Positions 32,835 through 42,092 are shown, counted from the first letter of the stretch. The stretch: DNA of 64,000 nt from Domibacillus tundrae (GCF_000970675.1 NZ_LAJA01000007.1:186001-250000); one strand, 5' to 3'. Notes: generated by a model not told the origin, from the sequence alone. Program-made: numbers and translations.

Positions 32835-34103
32835 TTGAAAAAATTTTTACTTGGCTTTCTCATTTTTTATCTTTTCTATGCGGCAGGCATCAGTGTTTAT
32901 TTACTGAATCTTGAGCCAGGCTATGTTCCGGCAGAATATGCCGGAACGAGTGCAGATCCAAAACAGTTTATGACGGAAAAGGAAATAGAGGAAGCCCACC
33001 ATTTAGATTTAATCCATTATTTTAGGTTCTTTTTGCAAACTCCGCTTGATGTGATATTAGTGCTGTTTTTCATGATGATCTCGGTTAAATTGCGCAACCG
33101 GGCCACTGGGCGCTTCCGCAAATCGTTTTGGCAGGTCAGCTATTATTATTTCTTTTTCAGTACGGCCCTCACGCTATTGTATTTGCCGCTTGAATTCTTT
33201 TTTTATAAGCTGTCGCGCGACTATGGCCTTTCAAATCAATCGTCCGCTTCGTGGCTTGGCGATATGGGCATCGGCTTTGGCTTAGACCTTGTTATGGGCA
33301 TTCTGCTTATCTGGCTGCTTTTTTTCGCGATAAAAAAATTCCCAAAAAAATGGTGGCTTGCCGCTTGGGCGGCGTCACTGCCATTGACCATCCTTCTGAT
33401 GTTCATTGCGCCAGTATTTATTGCTCCATTGTTCAATGACTATAAACCGCTTGAAAATGAAAAAGCCAAAGCCGAAATTCAACAATTGGCCGATGAAGCC
33501 GGCATTTCAGATGCGAAAATTTTGGAAATGAATATGTCGAAGCAAACAAACACTATTAATGCATTTGTCAATGGCTTCGGAAGCAATATGCAGATTGTGC
33601 TCGGTGATACGGCGATTAACGAGCTGACCGTCGATGAAATCAAATTTGTTATGGCGCACGAGATTGCCCATTACAAAATGGACCATATTTACAAAGGACT
33701 GGTATTGCAAGTTATCGTTGGTTTCTTTACCGCATTCGCGACCTTCTGTTTGTTTAATTGGATGCGCAAAAAGTGGGGGCATCGATGGGGAATTAAGGAT
33801 CAGCATGATATCGCGGTCCTGCCGCTTCTTATGATCTCGTTCAGCATCATTTCCTTCCTGGCTTCACCAATCGGCCAATTTCAAAGCCGCCTTTATGAAG
33901 TGGAGGCAGACCGCTATGCAATTGAGGTGACAGCAGATAGAGAAGCAGCCATTACCGCTTTCCAAAAACTAACGAAAAATGTAAAATCAACCGGCTATGA
34001 ACCGGCAATTATTCATTTCATTATGGGATCACATCCACGCATGACGGAACGGATTGATTTTCTCGACAAATACGACGTAAGCAATTCTGACAAAACCGAT
34101 TGA
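32835..34103 (+). CDS. M48 metalloprotease, Ste24/CAAX-protease-like
   Basis: 422 residues from a TTG start with GAAAGGAAG upstream. About six hydrophobic segments surround a cytoplasmic zinc-protease domain with HEIAHY (His275, Glu276, His279) and the downstream EVEADRYA glutamate. A conserved SNMQIVLGDTAI precedes it. Bacterial Ste24-like enzymes act in membrane protein quality control. Confidence 0.92.
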   Translation: MKKFLLGFLIFYLFYAAGISVYLLNLEPGYVPAEYAGTSADPKQFMTEKEIEEAHHLDLIHYFRFFLQTPLDVILVLFFMMISVKLRNRATGRFRKSFWQVSYYYFFFSTALTLLYLPLEFFFYKLSRDYGLSNQSSASWLGDMGIGFGLDLVMGILLIWLLFFAIKKFPKKWWLAAWAASLPLTILLMFIAPVFIAPLFNDYKPLENEKAKAEIQQLADEAGISDAKILEMNMSKQTNTINAFVNGFGSNMQIVLGDTAINELTVDEIKFVMAHEIAHYKMDHIYKGLVLQVIVGFFTAFATFCLFNWMRKKWGHRWGIKDQHDIAVLPLLMISFSIISFLASPIGQFQSRLYEVEADRYAIEVTADREAAITAFQKLTKNVKSTGYEPAIIHFIMGSHPRMTERIDFLDKYDVSNSDKTD

Positions 34104-34140
34104 AAATGTAATACTGCATAAATCTCCCCAGGGAGCAACC

Positions 34141-34184
34141 GACCTGCTGTGGCCCGCATTGCGGATAGGCACAACAGGTTTTAG
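34141..34184 (+). terminator. Terminator of the M48 protease gene
   Basis: Stem ACCTGCTGTGGCCCGCA / TGCGGATAGGCACAACAGGT (imperfect) followed by a short T tract. Confidence 0.7.
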
Positions 34185-34215
34185 TTATTCATGTGCCTTT
34201 CATGCTTCAGCCAGT

Positions 34216-34752
34216 TTAGTAGACTACTCCATAATGCATAGATGCACAGCCATGGCATGTATGCTCGTCAAACCGATGTTCAGACGGTGTTGGTTTTCCG
34301 CAGAATTGACAGATTTTAAACTGATTTAAGCGTGTCTCTTTTGCTTCAACCAGCGCATCGAGCAGCCATTGGGATTGGCTGTCACAGTCTTCTTTTTCCC
34401 ACTCTGTCCGCTTTTTTTCTCTTGTTGTTTGGACAGCTTTTACTGGTTTACTGGGTCCATCCCAGTAATAAGTGCCGAATCCAACGACCAGTTTGCTTTG
34501 ATGAAGCATGACATATAATTCTTCTTCCTCATCAAATCCCTGGAATTTATACATTTGTACGATGGATACCGAAAGTGAAGAAGCGGGTTCAGCCTCCCTC
34601 ATCCCTTCCTCGCGCAGCCGCTTCTGGATTTGAGAAAGAGGTCCACACATCTGATCTAAACAGCTTTCATCTTGCTTTTCATCCAAGCAGCCATAAAAAT
34701 CATCACGACTTAATCGAATCATTCCTTCAGGTACATCATTCTCCTGGATCAT
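34216..34752 (-). CDS. Hypothetical protein with C-terminal zinc ribbon
   Basis: 178 residues. The last 35 carry CQFCGKPTPSEH and CHGCASMHYG, a two-Cys-pair zinc ribbon. The body is acidic, with no transmembrane segment. CTTTCC/GGAAAGGAGAGAG precedes the ATG. It lies 27 bp downstream of the diguanylate cyclase on the same strand and could be co-transcribed. Family not recognised. Confidence 0.72.
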   Translation of the reverse strand: MIQENDVPEGMIRLSRDDFYGCLDEKQDESCLDQMCGPLSQIQKRLREEGMREAEPASSLSVSIVQMYKFQGFDEEEELYVMLHQSKLVVGFGTYYWDGPSKPVKAVQTTREKKRTEWEKEDCDSQSQWLLDALVEAKETRLNQFKICQFCGKPTPSEHRFDEHTCHGCASMHYGVVY

Positions 34753-34779
34753 TTCTTCTCTCTCCTTTCCTTTCCTTTA

Positions 34780-36324
34780 TTAAAGCGCCTGCACGCAGTT
34801 CCGGCCGTTTCGTTTAGCGGCATACAGTGCCTGGTCTGCTTCTCTCATCAGCGTTTGAATCGGGGAATCTGTGCCATCGGCTTCGACCTGTGTATGGGAG
34901 AGGCCGAAACTCGACGTAACATTCAAAGGCTCTCCCCCTGCAATGGTGATCATGTCAGCAATGGCCGTACGGATCTCCTCCGCCCGCTCATGTGCTTCAA
35001 ATAAAGAAGCATGCGGGAGAAAAATAATAAATTCCTCCCCGCCATAACGGGCAAGCAAATCATTGGGCCGCATTTTCTTCTGGACGGTACAGGCTATATT
35101 CTCGAGGACAAGGTCCCCTGCTTCATGGCCAAACGTGTCATTCACCCGTTTAAAATGATCGATATCAAACATAATCATCGATACGCTGCCGCCTTTTTCT
35201 TTTACTTGCCGGCAGGCTGCTTCCGCGCGTTCTAAAAAGAACGTACGGTTAAGCACACCAGTTAAGCCGTCCATGCTCGCGAGTTTATGCAGTTTTTCCT
35301 CCATCTGCACCCGCTCGGTTACATTAATAAATGTAATGATTTTGCCGATCGATTCACTTTTTTTGCTCTGCAGGACAGCGAAACGAATATGAAAATGAAG
35401 TGTGCCTCCACTTTGGATCAGCTGATAGTCGCATTCCTGTCCGTTGCAGATAATATTTCCCAACTGCTCATTGTGACCGATCACTTCTTTTAGCGGCTTA
35501 CCAATTGTATGAACTGTTAAGAAAGGCAGCACCATTTTCATTGCTCGGTTGTAATCGACGACCGCGTCGTTTTTGTTCAATACGATGACCCCTTCTTCCA
35601 AACTTTCAAATACCGTTTCCCGGGCAATCGGGACAACATCAAACATTTGAAACCAAAGCAGCGCCACGCCTTGGAATAAAAACGATACACATATGGACAC
35701 GGGTCCTAAGTCAACGCCGCCGCTCCAGCCGTTAAGATAAAAAAGGCTCGCACCGACCGGGATTAACAGGCCAATGACCATCAAGCAAATTTGCATCTGG
35801 AAACGAAAAGAAACCTTTTTTAGCTGCAAAAGCAGGATAAACACGCTGGCCAACATGCAAAAATAAAGAAAAAAAGAATGAACCCAAAACCACGGTCCGC
35901 CTTCAAGCTTCACAACCGGGTGTAAAGTATCACTGCGCATACCGACGGCTGTGTAATATAAATGATGGTAGGGGTTTGTATAATGCACGATAACGGTTGT
36001 AACCGGGAGAACAAACAGGACGCCGTACATCCACTTTTTCAGTTTCCGGCCGGCATAATCGATGCACATCATCAAAACAGCGACCGGCAGAAATGGAATG
36101 GCCAAATATTCAACAGCCACCCAGAACATAATACTCTCAAGTGATACAGACGTTAGTTCAAACGCATAAGCCACGGCGAAAAAAGCGGCCAGGAAAGCAG
36201 CCGCGCAAAAATATTTCCCGCCGGGCGCGTTTCTAATTTTTATAAAGGCGTAGACTCCTAAAAAAGAACTTACTGAGGCACCTGTAATCAAGGCAAGTAT
36301 GTACGTCAGTATATGATGTGGCAT
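34780..36324 (-). CDS. Diguanylate cyclase with 7TM, PAS and GGDEF domains
   Basis: 514 residues. Seven hydrophobic helices (about 5-215) of the histidine-kinase-N 7TM type are followed by a PAS domain (about 225-345; ETVFESLEEGVIVLNKNDAV). The GGDEF domain has RYGGEEF (GGEEF at 428-432) and an inhibitory I-site RPND five residues before it. It should make cyclic di-GMP in response to an unknown membrane or extracellular signal, with product feedback. Confidence 0.93.
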   Translation of the reverse strand: MPHHILTYILALITGASVSSFLGVYAFIKIRNAPGGKYFCAAAFLAAFFAVAYAFELTSVSLESIMFWVAVEYLAIPFLPVAVLMMCIDYAGRKLKKWMYGVLFVLPVTTVIVHYTNPYHHLYYTAVGMRSDTLHPVVKLEGGPWFWVHSFFLYFCMLASVFILLLQLKKVSFRFQMQICLMVIGLLIPVGASLFYLNGWSGGVDLGPVSICVSFLFQGVALLWFQMFDVVPIARETVFESLEEGVIVLNKNDAVVDYNRAMKMVLPFLTVHTIGKPLKEVIGHNEQLGNIICNGQECDYQLIQSGGTLHFHIRFAVLQSKKSESIGKIITFINVTERVQMEEKLHKLASMDGLTGVLNRTFFLERAEAACRQVKEKGGSVSMIMFDIDHFKRVNDTFGHEAGDLVLENIACTVQKKMRPNDLLARYGGEEFIIFLPHASLFEAHERAEEIRTAIADMITIAGGEPLNVTSSFGLSHTQVEADGTDSPIQTLMREADQALYAAKRNGRNCVQAL

Positions 36325-36421
36325 TTCCGTCTCCTCACTTAGAAAAAAAAGTATATTAGTATCTATTAATATATCATCTTATACTTGTTTTTATAGATTA
36401 TCTTTTTCTGTTCTCTTTCCA

Positions 36422-36691
36422 GGTACCCCGGAGCTATCCGAAAATGACCAGCAAAAGATTGTAACTGAAATCGCCAGCGTCCGTCTTGCAATCGAAGAAT
36501 TTAAAAATACAAAAGTCCCCTTTTTCTTAAGAAAAGCACAAAAAATGACGGTGGAAAAATTGAATAAAATAGATGAGGCTCTTCTGGACGTACAGCAAAA
36601 AGCAGAAAGAAAAGCAGCCACACAGGATGATATTCAGTGGGTCAAAGAAGAACTTTCCAATGATATTCAGATAAATGTGTTTAGCAATTGA
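36422..36691 (+). pseudogene. C-terminal coding fragment, 5'-truncated
   Basis: The plus strand reads GTPELSENDQQKIVTEIASV, then VEKLNKIDEALLDVQQKAER and DIQWVKEELSNDIQINVFSN to TGA. Composition is clearly coding, but no start with a ribosome binding site exists; the only internal ATG (36544) has none. A terminator follows, as for a genuine gene end. Family not recognised; helical. Confidence 0.6.
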
Positions 36692-36704
36692 CGAATGATA
36701 GAAG

Positions 36705-36748
36705 TAAAAAAGCCGCATATCCCTTATAAAAAGGAATAACGGCTTTTC
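36705..36748 (+). terminator. Terminator after the truncated gene
   Basis: Stem AAAAAGCCG / CGGCTTTT around a loop with weak internal pairing. Confidence 0.6.
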
Positions 36749-36788
36749 GCTATCTTATTCAGCTGCTCTTCTGACTTCATGTATACCG

Positions 36789-36838
36789 AAAAAAACCGAA
36801 AAACGGGTCGCCTGACGGGTCCGTCTTTCGGTTTTTTT
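36789..36838. terminator. Terminator of the LTA synthase gene
   Basis: Stem AAACCGAAA / TTTCGGTTT with inner ACGGGTC / GACGGGT pairs, and A/T runs on both sides; overlaps the synthase stop region. Confidence 0.85.
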
Positions 36839-38747
36839 ACTCGGTCTCCTCTTTGCCGTACGTATATTGAGAAGGATCGACCGGTTTCATGCCTTTCACG
36901 TCATGAAAGCGCAGGAGGTCACCGTACAATACTTGATCCGAGAAAGATAATTCCGCTGCCACTTTCTTTTTAAAAGCCTCCATCTCGGCTGTCGGCTCTA
37001 CTTCTTCGCCGGTTTGCGTATCGTAATACGTTCCGTCAATTGACGTGTATTTCGGCGATACATAATCACCGTTGCGGAATGCGACGACTTCATCGTGTTT
37101 TGGCGATAATAAGTCGGTGCCAAATTGGATAAACTCTTTATTGTCGATCCCGAGTAAATGCAGCATTGTTGGCAGTACATCAATTTCTCCGCCATATTGG
37201 TGCTGAACGCCGCCTTTGACGCCAGGCACGTGGATAAACAGCGGAACACGCTGCAGCTGTGCATTTTTAAACTCTGTGATGTCTTCTCCCATAATCTGCG
37301 CCATTGCTTTATTGTGATTTTCAGAAATACCGTAATGATCCCCATAAATCATGATCATAGAATTATCGTAAAGACCCGATTCTTTCAAATCAGCAAAAAA
37401 GGAAGCCAGTGCTTCATCCATATAACGCGCTGTCTGGAAGTAGCGGTCCACGGTTCCATCACCCGTATTGGCCGGCGCGATTGAGGCATCTCCTTCATCC
37501 ATCACATAAGGAAAATGATTGGTCAGTGTCATCAAATGCGTGTAAAACGGCTGCGGCATGGATTCGAGCATCGGCATGGATTCTTCGAAAAACGGCTTGT
37601 CTTTTAAGCCGTAATTGACTTTTCGATCTCCTTCCATGTTATAGTAGCTGGCGTCAAAAAACGTATCTACGCCCATTTGTTTGTAAATTTCATTTCGGTT
37701 CCAAAACGTTTTATAATCGCCATGCAACACAGCGGTCGTGTAGCCTGCTTTTTGGCTCAAAATCGCTGGCGCCGCCTGATAGGTATTGCGCCCTTTCAGC
37801 ACAAATGCGGATCCTTGCGGCAGACCGTACAGGGAGGTATCCATCATCAGCTCGGCATCAGCTGTCTTCCCTTGCCCGGTTTGATGAAAAAAGTTATCAA
37901 AATACATAAAATTGTCATTATGGGCGAGTGAATTTAAAAACGGTGTGACTTCCTCTCCATTTAATTTGTAATCAATTAAAAACGATTGAAATGACTCAAG
38001 GTGAATTTTAATGACATTCATGCCTTCCGCTTTTCCGAAATATTCTTCGTTCGGTTCTGCGTAATGAGACTTTGTGAAGTTTTCCACATTTGTTAAGTCG
38101 TCGCTGCTTGCGAACGCGCTTTGCTTCTCGTTGTTCACGGTTTGGACGGCATCATATACTGTATAGTTATAAGCGCCCAAATATTTGATCAAATAACTAC
38201 GATCAAATGTTCTTGACAGAAGCTGCGGCCTGTCTATTTCGGCCAGTCCGAGATTGACAGCGAAAATAACGGCTCCGACCGCTAAAATAGATGCGGCCTT
38301 TTTCTTCGGCAGTACGTGCTGCTTAAAGTTCTGCTTTTTCATCCAAAGGACCAGCATCAGCACAATCAGATCCACAAAATAAATCACATCATGCCACTCT
38401 GCCAAATCCGCAATGCTCCCACCCAAATGCCCGGCGTTGCTCGTTTGAAATAAAGTTGGCAGCGTAACAAAATCATTAAAGAAGCGATAGTACAGTATAT
38501 TGCTGTATAAAATAAGCGTCATGATGCTGCTAAGCGCAACAATCCAAGTGCCTCCCCTTTTTAAAAACAGACCGAATCCTAAAAAGAGAATGGCCGAACT
38601 GAGCGGATTAAGGAACAGGAGAAACGTCTGCAGCACATTGTTAATTCCCAACTGAAACTCGGTAAGATAGGCGATATATGATTTAACCCAGACAAAAATA
38701 ACCGCCAAAACAAAAAAGTGCAACGGTTTAGAAAATAATTTATTCAT
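36837..38747 (-). CDS. Lipoteichoic acid synthase (LtaS family)
   Basis: 636 residues. Five transmembrane helices (about 8-170) precede an extracellular sulfatase-like catalytic domain. Nucleophile Thr295 in GQGKTADAEL, metal ligand Glu251 in IHLES, and IYGDHYG with Asp/His are visible. LtaS builds the glycerol-phosphate chain of lipoteichoic acid from phosphatidylglycerol. Bacillus has several paralogues (LtaS, YfnI, YqgS, YvgJ), so the symbol is left open. Confidence 0.94.
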   Translation of the reverse strand: MNKLFSKPLHFFVLAVIFVWVKSYIAYLTEFQLGINNVLQTFLLFLNPLSSAILFLGFGLFLKRGGTWIVALSSIMTLILYSNILYYRFFNDFVTLPTLFQTSNAGHLGGSIADLAEWHDVIYFVDLIVLMLVLWMKKQNFKQHVLPKKKAASILAVGAVIFAVNLGLAEIDRPQLLSRTFDRSYLIKYLGAYNYTVYDAVQTVNNEKQSAFASSDDLTNVENFTKSHYAEPNEEYFGKAEGMNVIKIHLESFQSFLIDYKLNGEEVTPFLNSLAHNDNFMYFDNFFHQTGQGKTADAELMMDTSLYGLPQGSAFVLKGRNTYQAAPAILSQKAGYTTAVLHGDYKTFWNRNEIYKQMGVDTFFDASYYNMEGDRKVNYGLKDKPFFEESMPMLESMPQPFYTHLMTLTNHFPYVMDEGDASIAPANTGDGTVDRYFQTARYMDEALASFFADLKESGLYDNSMIMIYGDHYGISENHNKAMAQIMGEDITEFKNAQLQRVPLFIHVPGVKGGVQHQYGGEIDVLPTMLHLLGIDNKEFIQFGTDLLSPKHDEVVAFRNGDYVSPKYTSIDGTYYDTQTGEEVEPTAEMEAFKKKVAAELSFSDQVLYGDLLRFHDVKGMKPVDPSQYTYGKEETE

Positions 38748-38795
38748 TTTTCATCCCTTCTCCCAACTGTTCATGATAAATCAGCGTCTTTTATA

Positions 38796-38832
38796 AAAAG
38801 CCGCAGTTATTAACTATACATCATGCGGCTTC
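38796..38832 (-). terminator. Hairpin upstream of the LTA synthase gene
   Basis: Arms AAGCCGCA / TGCGGCTT around a 20-nt loop, with T run on the minus strand. No intact minus-strand gene ends here. Confidence 0.5.
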
Positions 38833-38890
38833 CATCTGTCGAGTACCTTCATTTACCATGTATTAAATGACCAGTCGTGGAAAAATAAGA

Positions 38891-38915
38891 AAAAAAGGCT
38901 GATCATGGACAGCCA
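38891..38915 (-). terminator. Short terminator-like hairpin
   Basis: Stem GGCTG / CAGCC with seven T on the minus strand. It may have served the gene whose remnant is at 39165. Confidence 0.5.
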
Positions 38916-39006
38916 AATTTATTTTTTGTCAGATAAATTAACAGGCTGCTTGTTATTGTTTTTCTTTGTTAACACAATAAAGACAAGGAGAGGAGCTGAT
39001 TTTATA

Positions 39007-39207
39007 GTGTCAGCCTTTATATTAAATAATCTGCTGGCGGTTTTGTGGATCGCTCTTTTTATGAAATCGAAAAATGAAAAACAGCTGCAGGTGGCCCATT
39101 TTCTTTTTTTGGCCATCGCGATCGGTATTTTAATCCATTCTTGTTTGAGCGCTTTTGCTCCTCATTATTCAATCGGAACCCAAATTTCCGAATATGATTC
39201 TTCCTGA
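39007..39207 (+). CDS. Small membrane protein, 66 aa (tentative)
   Basis: GTG start with AAGGAGAGGAG upstream. Two hydrophobic helices (FILNNLLAVLWIALF and HFLFLAIAIGILIHSC). The last 14 residues overlap, antisense, a decayed gene (39165-39327), so the 3' end may be chance. A plus-strand terminator lies 130 bp downstream. Confidence 0.45.
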   Translation: MSAFILNNLLAVLWIALFMKSKNEKQLQVAHFLFLAIAIGILIHSCLSAFAPHYSIGTQISEYDSS

Positions 39208-39327
39208 TAAGTGTCTTCGTCCGGGTACCGTTCAAATTCTGGAATACCTGGTGCATGTTTATATGCATTCGATGGAAACCATTCCGCATAAATTTGTTTC
39301 CATGCCTCTTGGATCACGTCGACAAAC
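39165..39327 (-). pseudogene. C-terminal fragment of a GyrI-like effector-binding protein
   Basis: The minus strand reads VDVIQEAWKQIYAEWFPSNA, then PGIPEFERYPDED and SYSEIWVPIE before TAA. The W..W-P-S, F-E-R-Y and SEIWVPI pattern marks the end of GyrI/AraC-effector domains. Nothing upstream continues the frame. Confidence 0.75.
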
Positions 39328-39337
39328 TAACCATTAC

Positions 39338-39376
39338 ACGAAGACGGTCCTTGAGCGGGAACCGTCTTCGTTTTTT
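39338..39376 (+). terminator. Intrinsic terminator
   Basis: Perfect stem ACGAAGACGGT / ACCGTCTTCGT followed by six T on the plus strand. Confidence 0.88.
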
Positions 39377-39668
39377 ATTTGGACCGCTTCCGTTCATTCG
39401 ACTTTCGCACCCTCACCAGTGTTTCAGCCGGCTGCTTGCGGATCCATTTGATGTATTTACTTATTTTTTCATCATGGCGCAAACGTTCAATCGTATCGTG
39501 GCACACAGCCAGTTCTTTATTCGTATAAAGTGCATGAATTTGTTTGTGGCACGTGCGGCACAAATTAGCGGTTGGGCCGTACGATCCGCCTTCTTCACGC
39601 GGCGTCAAATGATGGACCGTAGTTTCAACCGGTGAGCGCCCGCACAATTCACATGTGGATGGTTTCAT
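39375..39668 (-). CDS. HNH endonuclease domain protein, YisB-like
   Basis: Start ATG at 39668, AAGGAG 8 nt upstream; 97 residues. Zinc/HNH motifs: CELCGR, VHHLTPREEGG, and CRTCHKQIHALYT. Length and pattern fit Bacillus YisB. The HNH fold suggests a nuclease; biological target unknown. Confidence 0.85.
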   Translation of the reverse strand: MKPSTCELCGRSPVETTVHHLTPREEGGSYGPTANLCRTCHKQIHALYTNKELAVCHDTIERLRHDEKISKYIKWIRKQPAETLVRVRKSNERKRSK

Positions 39669-39829
39669 CAAGGCACTCCTTTTCTTGTTATTGTACCAAA
39701 ATCGTTTTGACCGCCGGAATATTTGGCAGATGGTCGGAATCTACTGAAATTCGACCATTTTAGCTTTTTGCCGACTGTTAGAGCTAATTCCCCAACCATT
39801 AAGTTCCTTTTATGCTAAAATGAACTAGA

Positions 39830-39911
39830 CCACATGGGGAGTCTTCAGGCTGAGAACAGATACGATCTGGACCCATGGAACCTGTCGGATCATGCCGGCG
39901 CAGGGATGTGG
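39830..39911 (+). promoter_or_regulatory. TPP riboswitch aptamer (THI element)
   Basis: All conserved parts are present: P1 CCACAT / ATGTGG, GGGGAG, the pyrimidine-sensing GGCTGAGA, GGACCC, GAACCTG, GATCATGCCGGCGCAGGGA. Thiamine diphosphate would bind here. The usual expression platform (terminator or sequestered ribosome binding site) is missing. The 3' strand of P1 runs straight into a truncated thiT frame. Confidence 0.95.
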
Positions 39912-40238
39912 ATATTTTCCTCTTTCTTAGCGTACCGGCAAAGAAAGATTGAATATTTCATCGCATTTTCATTTGTCGGATTAGCGGGACTATTGGCGAG
40001 CCGTTCCCTATCGGCGCGTTCCATTGTATTAGCTGTTTTACTCGGCTGTCTCGCCCGCTACTTCTGGCATTTCATCGCCGGTTGGGTGTATTTTGCCAAA
40101 TACGCGCCGGAAGGGATGCCTGCTGCGCTTTATTCATTGATCGTCAACGGCGGAACGGCACTTTTAACCTTTGTTTTATGTGCCATTGTGCTTGTTCTGC
40201 TTTGGAAAACAGCCCCAAGGCTTTTTAAAACAACATAA
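39906..40238 (+). pseudogene. thiT: Truncated thiamine transporter thiT fused to its riboswitch
   Basis: From KIEYFIAFSFVGLAGL to LLWKTAPRLFKTT the frame matches the C-terminal half of ThiT (YuaJ), including ARYFWHFIAGWVYF, YAPEGMPAALYSLIVNGG. About 85 N-terminal residues are absent. The only in-frame ATG (39906) lies in the riboswitch P1 stem without a ribosome binding site. One deletion apparently removed both expression platform and gene start. A functional short ECF S-component is unlikely. Confidence 0.85.
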
Positions 40239-40246
40239 TGTTTTTT

Positions 40247-40277
40247 GAAAGACCGGTCCTGTGCCGGTCTTTTTTTG
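40247..40277 (+). terminator. Terminator of the thiT remnant
   Basis: Stem AAAGACCGG / CCGGTCTTT followed by a T run. Confidence 0.9.
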
Positions 40278-40282
40278 TTCTC

Positions 40283-40313
40283 AAAAAACCGTCTCCTGTT
40301 AAGAAGACGGTTT
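40283..40313 (-). terminator. Terminator of the MFS transporter gene
   Basis: Stem AAACCGTCTTC / GAGACGGTT with T run on the minus strand; overlaps the gene's last codons. Confidence 0.85.
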
Positions 40314-41462
40314 AAAAGCTGATGCTTGCTTTCCCGAAAAAAACAGTGCCGTAAAAAGCAGAAGCAGCATGATGCTGATTGTGTAAAAAAAGCTGAATCC
40401 CTGCCCGTATTGAATAACCGTTCCGCCGACAAATGGTCCAAAAATGCTGCCGATGCTAAACAAGATGCTGCACATAATATTTCCCGCTGGTAGAAGTGTT
40501 TTCGGCAATAAGTCCACCATGTAGGAAAGGCCAAGCGAAAAAATCGATCCGACGAGCATGCCCGCGATAAAAAAGCAGACAAATAAAGCGGTTTTCGATT
40601 CTTCCAGCCAGCCGGCTAGCATAAAGACGGCGACACCGGCAGCCGTTACGGTCATCAGTACGTTTCTCCGGATAAACCGGTCACTCAGCATGCCAAGCGG
40701 CAGCTGAAACACAATGCTGCCGATCGCGAATGCCGGCAAAATAATCGATAAGGCGCTGACGTCCAGACCGAGCCGCAATGCATAGACAGGAAAGCTTCCG
40801 TTCAATGAAGACTCTAAAAAGCCGTAGCCAAATGGGAACAAAAGCGCCACCCATCCATATTTCCAAACGCGGCCGAACCGATGAAATGTATGAATAAATG
40901 ATGTTTTTTCCACCACTTCTTCCGGGTAATCATTTTTCAGGAAAAACAATCCGGACCAAACAAGCAGGCTCATAAACGACGCCAGCAAAAACGGCAGTGG
41001 TTCAGCCACACCAGCCAGGCGCGTCATGACCGGGCCGATGCCAAAGCCGAGCCCAAATGACAATCCGTAAAGTGCAATGTTGCGCCCACGCTTGTCTTCC
41101 GGCGAAAAAGCGGTCAGCCACGTTTGGGAAGCGAAATGAAGCATATTGTTGCCAATCCCGATTACAATTCGCAGCACAAGCCAAAACAGGAGCGATTTCC
41201 ACACCGCAAAAAGAGCAAGACAGGCCACATCTGCGAATCCGCCCGCAATCATCACCCGCCTATAGCCGAATTTCCTCAGCAGCCCTTCCATAAATGGCGC
41301 TGCGACGAGCATGCCGGCATACATCGCTGCCGCATGCAGCCCGTTCACCGATGAGGACACACCATCCTGCTCAAAAATAATCGCCACGAGCGGAATAAGC
41401 ATCCCTTGCGTAAACCCCGATACCGCCACCACTGCGATAATCATCCAAAATCGGAATTTCAT
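40299..41462 (-). CDS. MFS transporter
   Basis: 387 residues and about twelve hydrophobic helices. The loop 2-3 motif GLLRKFGYRRVM corresponds to the MFS G-x-x-x-D-R-x-G-x-R-R/K signature. Repeated GLSFGLGFGIGPV and LLPKTLLPAGN blocks fit the family. Substrate unknown; drug or sugar-phosphate efflux are possible. Confidence 0.88.
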   Translation of the reverse strand: MKFRFWMIIAVVAVSGFTQGMLIPLVAIIFEQDGVSSSVNGLHAAAMYAGMLVAAPFMEGLLRKFGYRRVMIAGGFADVACLALFAVWKSLLFWLVLRIVIGIGNNMLHFASQTWLTAFSPEDKRGRNIALYGLSFGLGFGIGPVMTRLAGVAEPLPFLLASFMSLLVWSGLFFLKNDYPEEVVEKTSFIHTFHRFGRVWKYGWVALLFPFGYGFLESSLNGSFPVYALRLGLDVSALSIILPAFAIGSIVFQLPLGMLSDRFIRRNVLMTVTAAGVAVFMLAGWLEESKTALFVCFFIAGMLVGSIFSLGLSYMVDLLPKTLLPAGNIMCSILFSIGSIFGPFVGGTVIQYGQGFSFFYTISIMLLLLFTALFFSGKQASAFKPSS

Positions 41463-41604
41463 TCATTCTCCCTTCTTTCTATTTGCTATATTACAAAAAT
41501 GTTTAAAACACCCCATTTAGATTATCGCCGGACCGAACCCCTGTCAATTGCCGATTTCAGTTATAATAGAAAAAATGAATTTCATCACGAAAGGAGCCTT
41601 TTCA

Positions 41605-41997
41605 ATGCAGCCCATTACCCCTTTTTTCATGTTTGAAGGCAACGCGGAAGAAGCAATGAATTTTTATCTGTCTATTTTTGAAGGAGCTTCTATTTCGCAT
41701 ATTACACGGTACGGCGCAAATGAAGTGGGAAAAGAAGGATCAGTACAGCAGGCTATTTTCACTCTGAACGGTCAGACATTCATGTGCATTGACAGCCCGA
41801 TAAAGCACGATTTCACCTTTACTCCTGCTCTTTCTTTGTATATTACTTGTGACACAGAGGAAGAGATTGACCGCCTGTATGGGGCGCTGTCAATTGGCGG
41901 GGCCGTACTTATGCCGATTAACGCCTATCCGTTCAGCCAAAAATTCGCCTGGTTCAATGACTGGTTCGGTGTTTCCTGGCAATTAAACCTTCTTTAA
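41605..41997 (+). CDS. PhnB-like VOC-superfamily protein
   Basis: ATG at 41605, AAAGGAG 9 nt upstream; 130 residues. ITPFFMFEGNAEEAMNFYLS, then FTLNGQTFMCIDSP and NDWFGVSWQLNL are the conserved PhnB/3-dmu-9_3-mt blocks. Despite the historical name these proteins are usually of unknown function. Confidence 0.88.
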   Translation: MQPITPFFMFEGNAEEAMNFYLSIFEGASISHITRYGANEVGKEGSVQQAIFTLNGQTFMCIDSPIKHDFTFTPALSLYITCDTEEEIDRLYGALSIGGAVLMPINAYPFSQKFAWFNDWFGVSWQLNLL

Positions 41998-42000
41998 CCC

Positions 42001-42041
42001 ATAAATCCGGCGTGCTCATAAAAAAAGCCCGCCGGATTTAT
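42001..42041 (+). repeat. Hairpin after the PhnB-like gene
   Basis: Perfect 11-bp arms ATAAATCCGGC (42001-42011) and GCCGGATTTAT (42031-42041). No T tract follows, so it may be a stability hairpin or a weak terminator. Confidence 0.6.
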
Positions 42042-42055
42042 GTCCACTCGCACCA

Positions 42056-42086
42056 CAAAAAAAGCCGCCTCATAATGAGACAGCTT
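42056..42086 (-). terminator. Terminator of the sugar ABC operon
   Basis: Minus-strand stem AGCTGTCTCAT / ATGAGGCGGCT followed by seven T. Confidence 0.85.
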
Positions 42087-42092
42087 ATCCCT

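Noticed and set aside
36544-36691. Separate 48-aa gene starting at ATG 36544
   Set aside because: No ribosome binding site; the coding frame clearly extends upstream, so it is part of a truncated longer gene.
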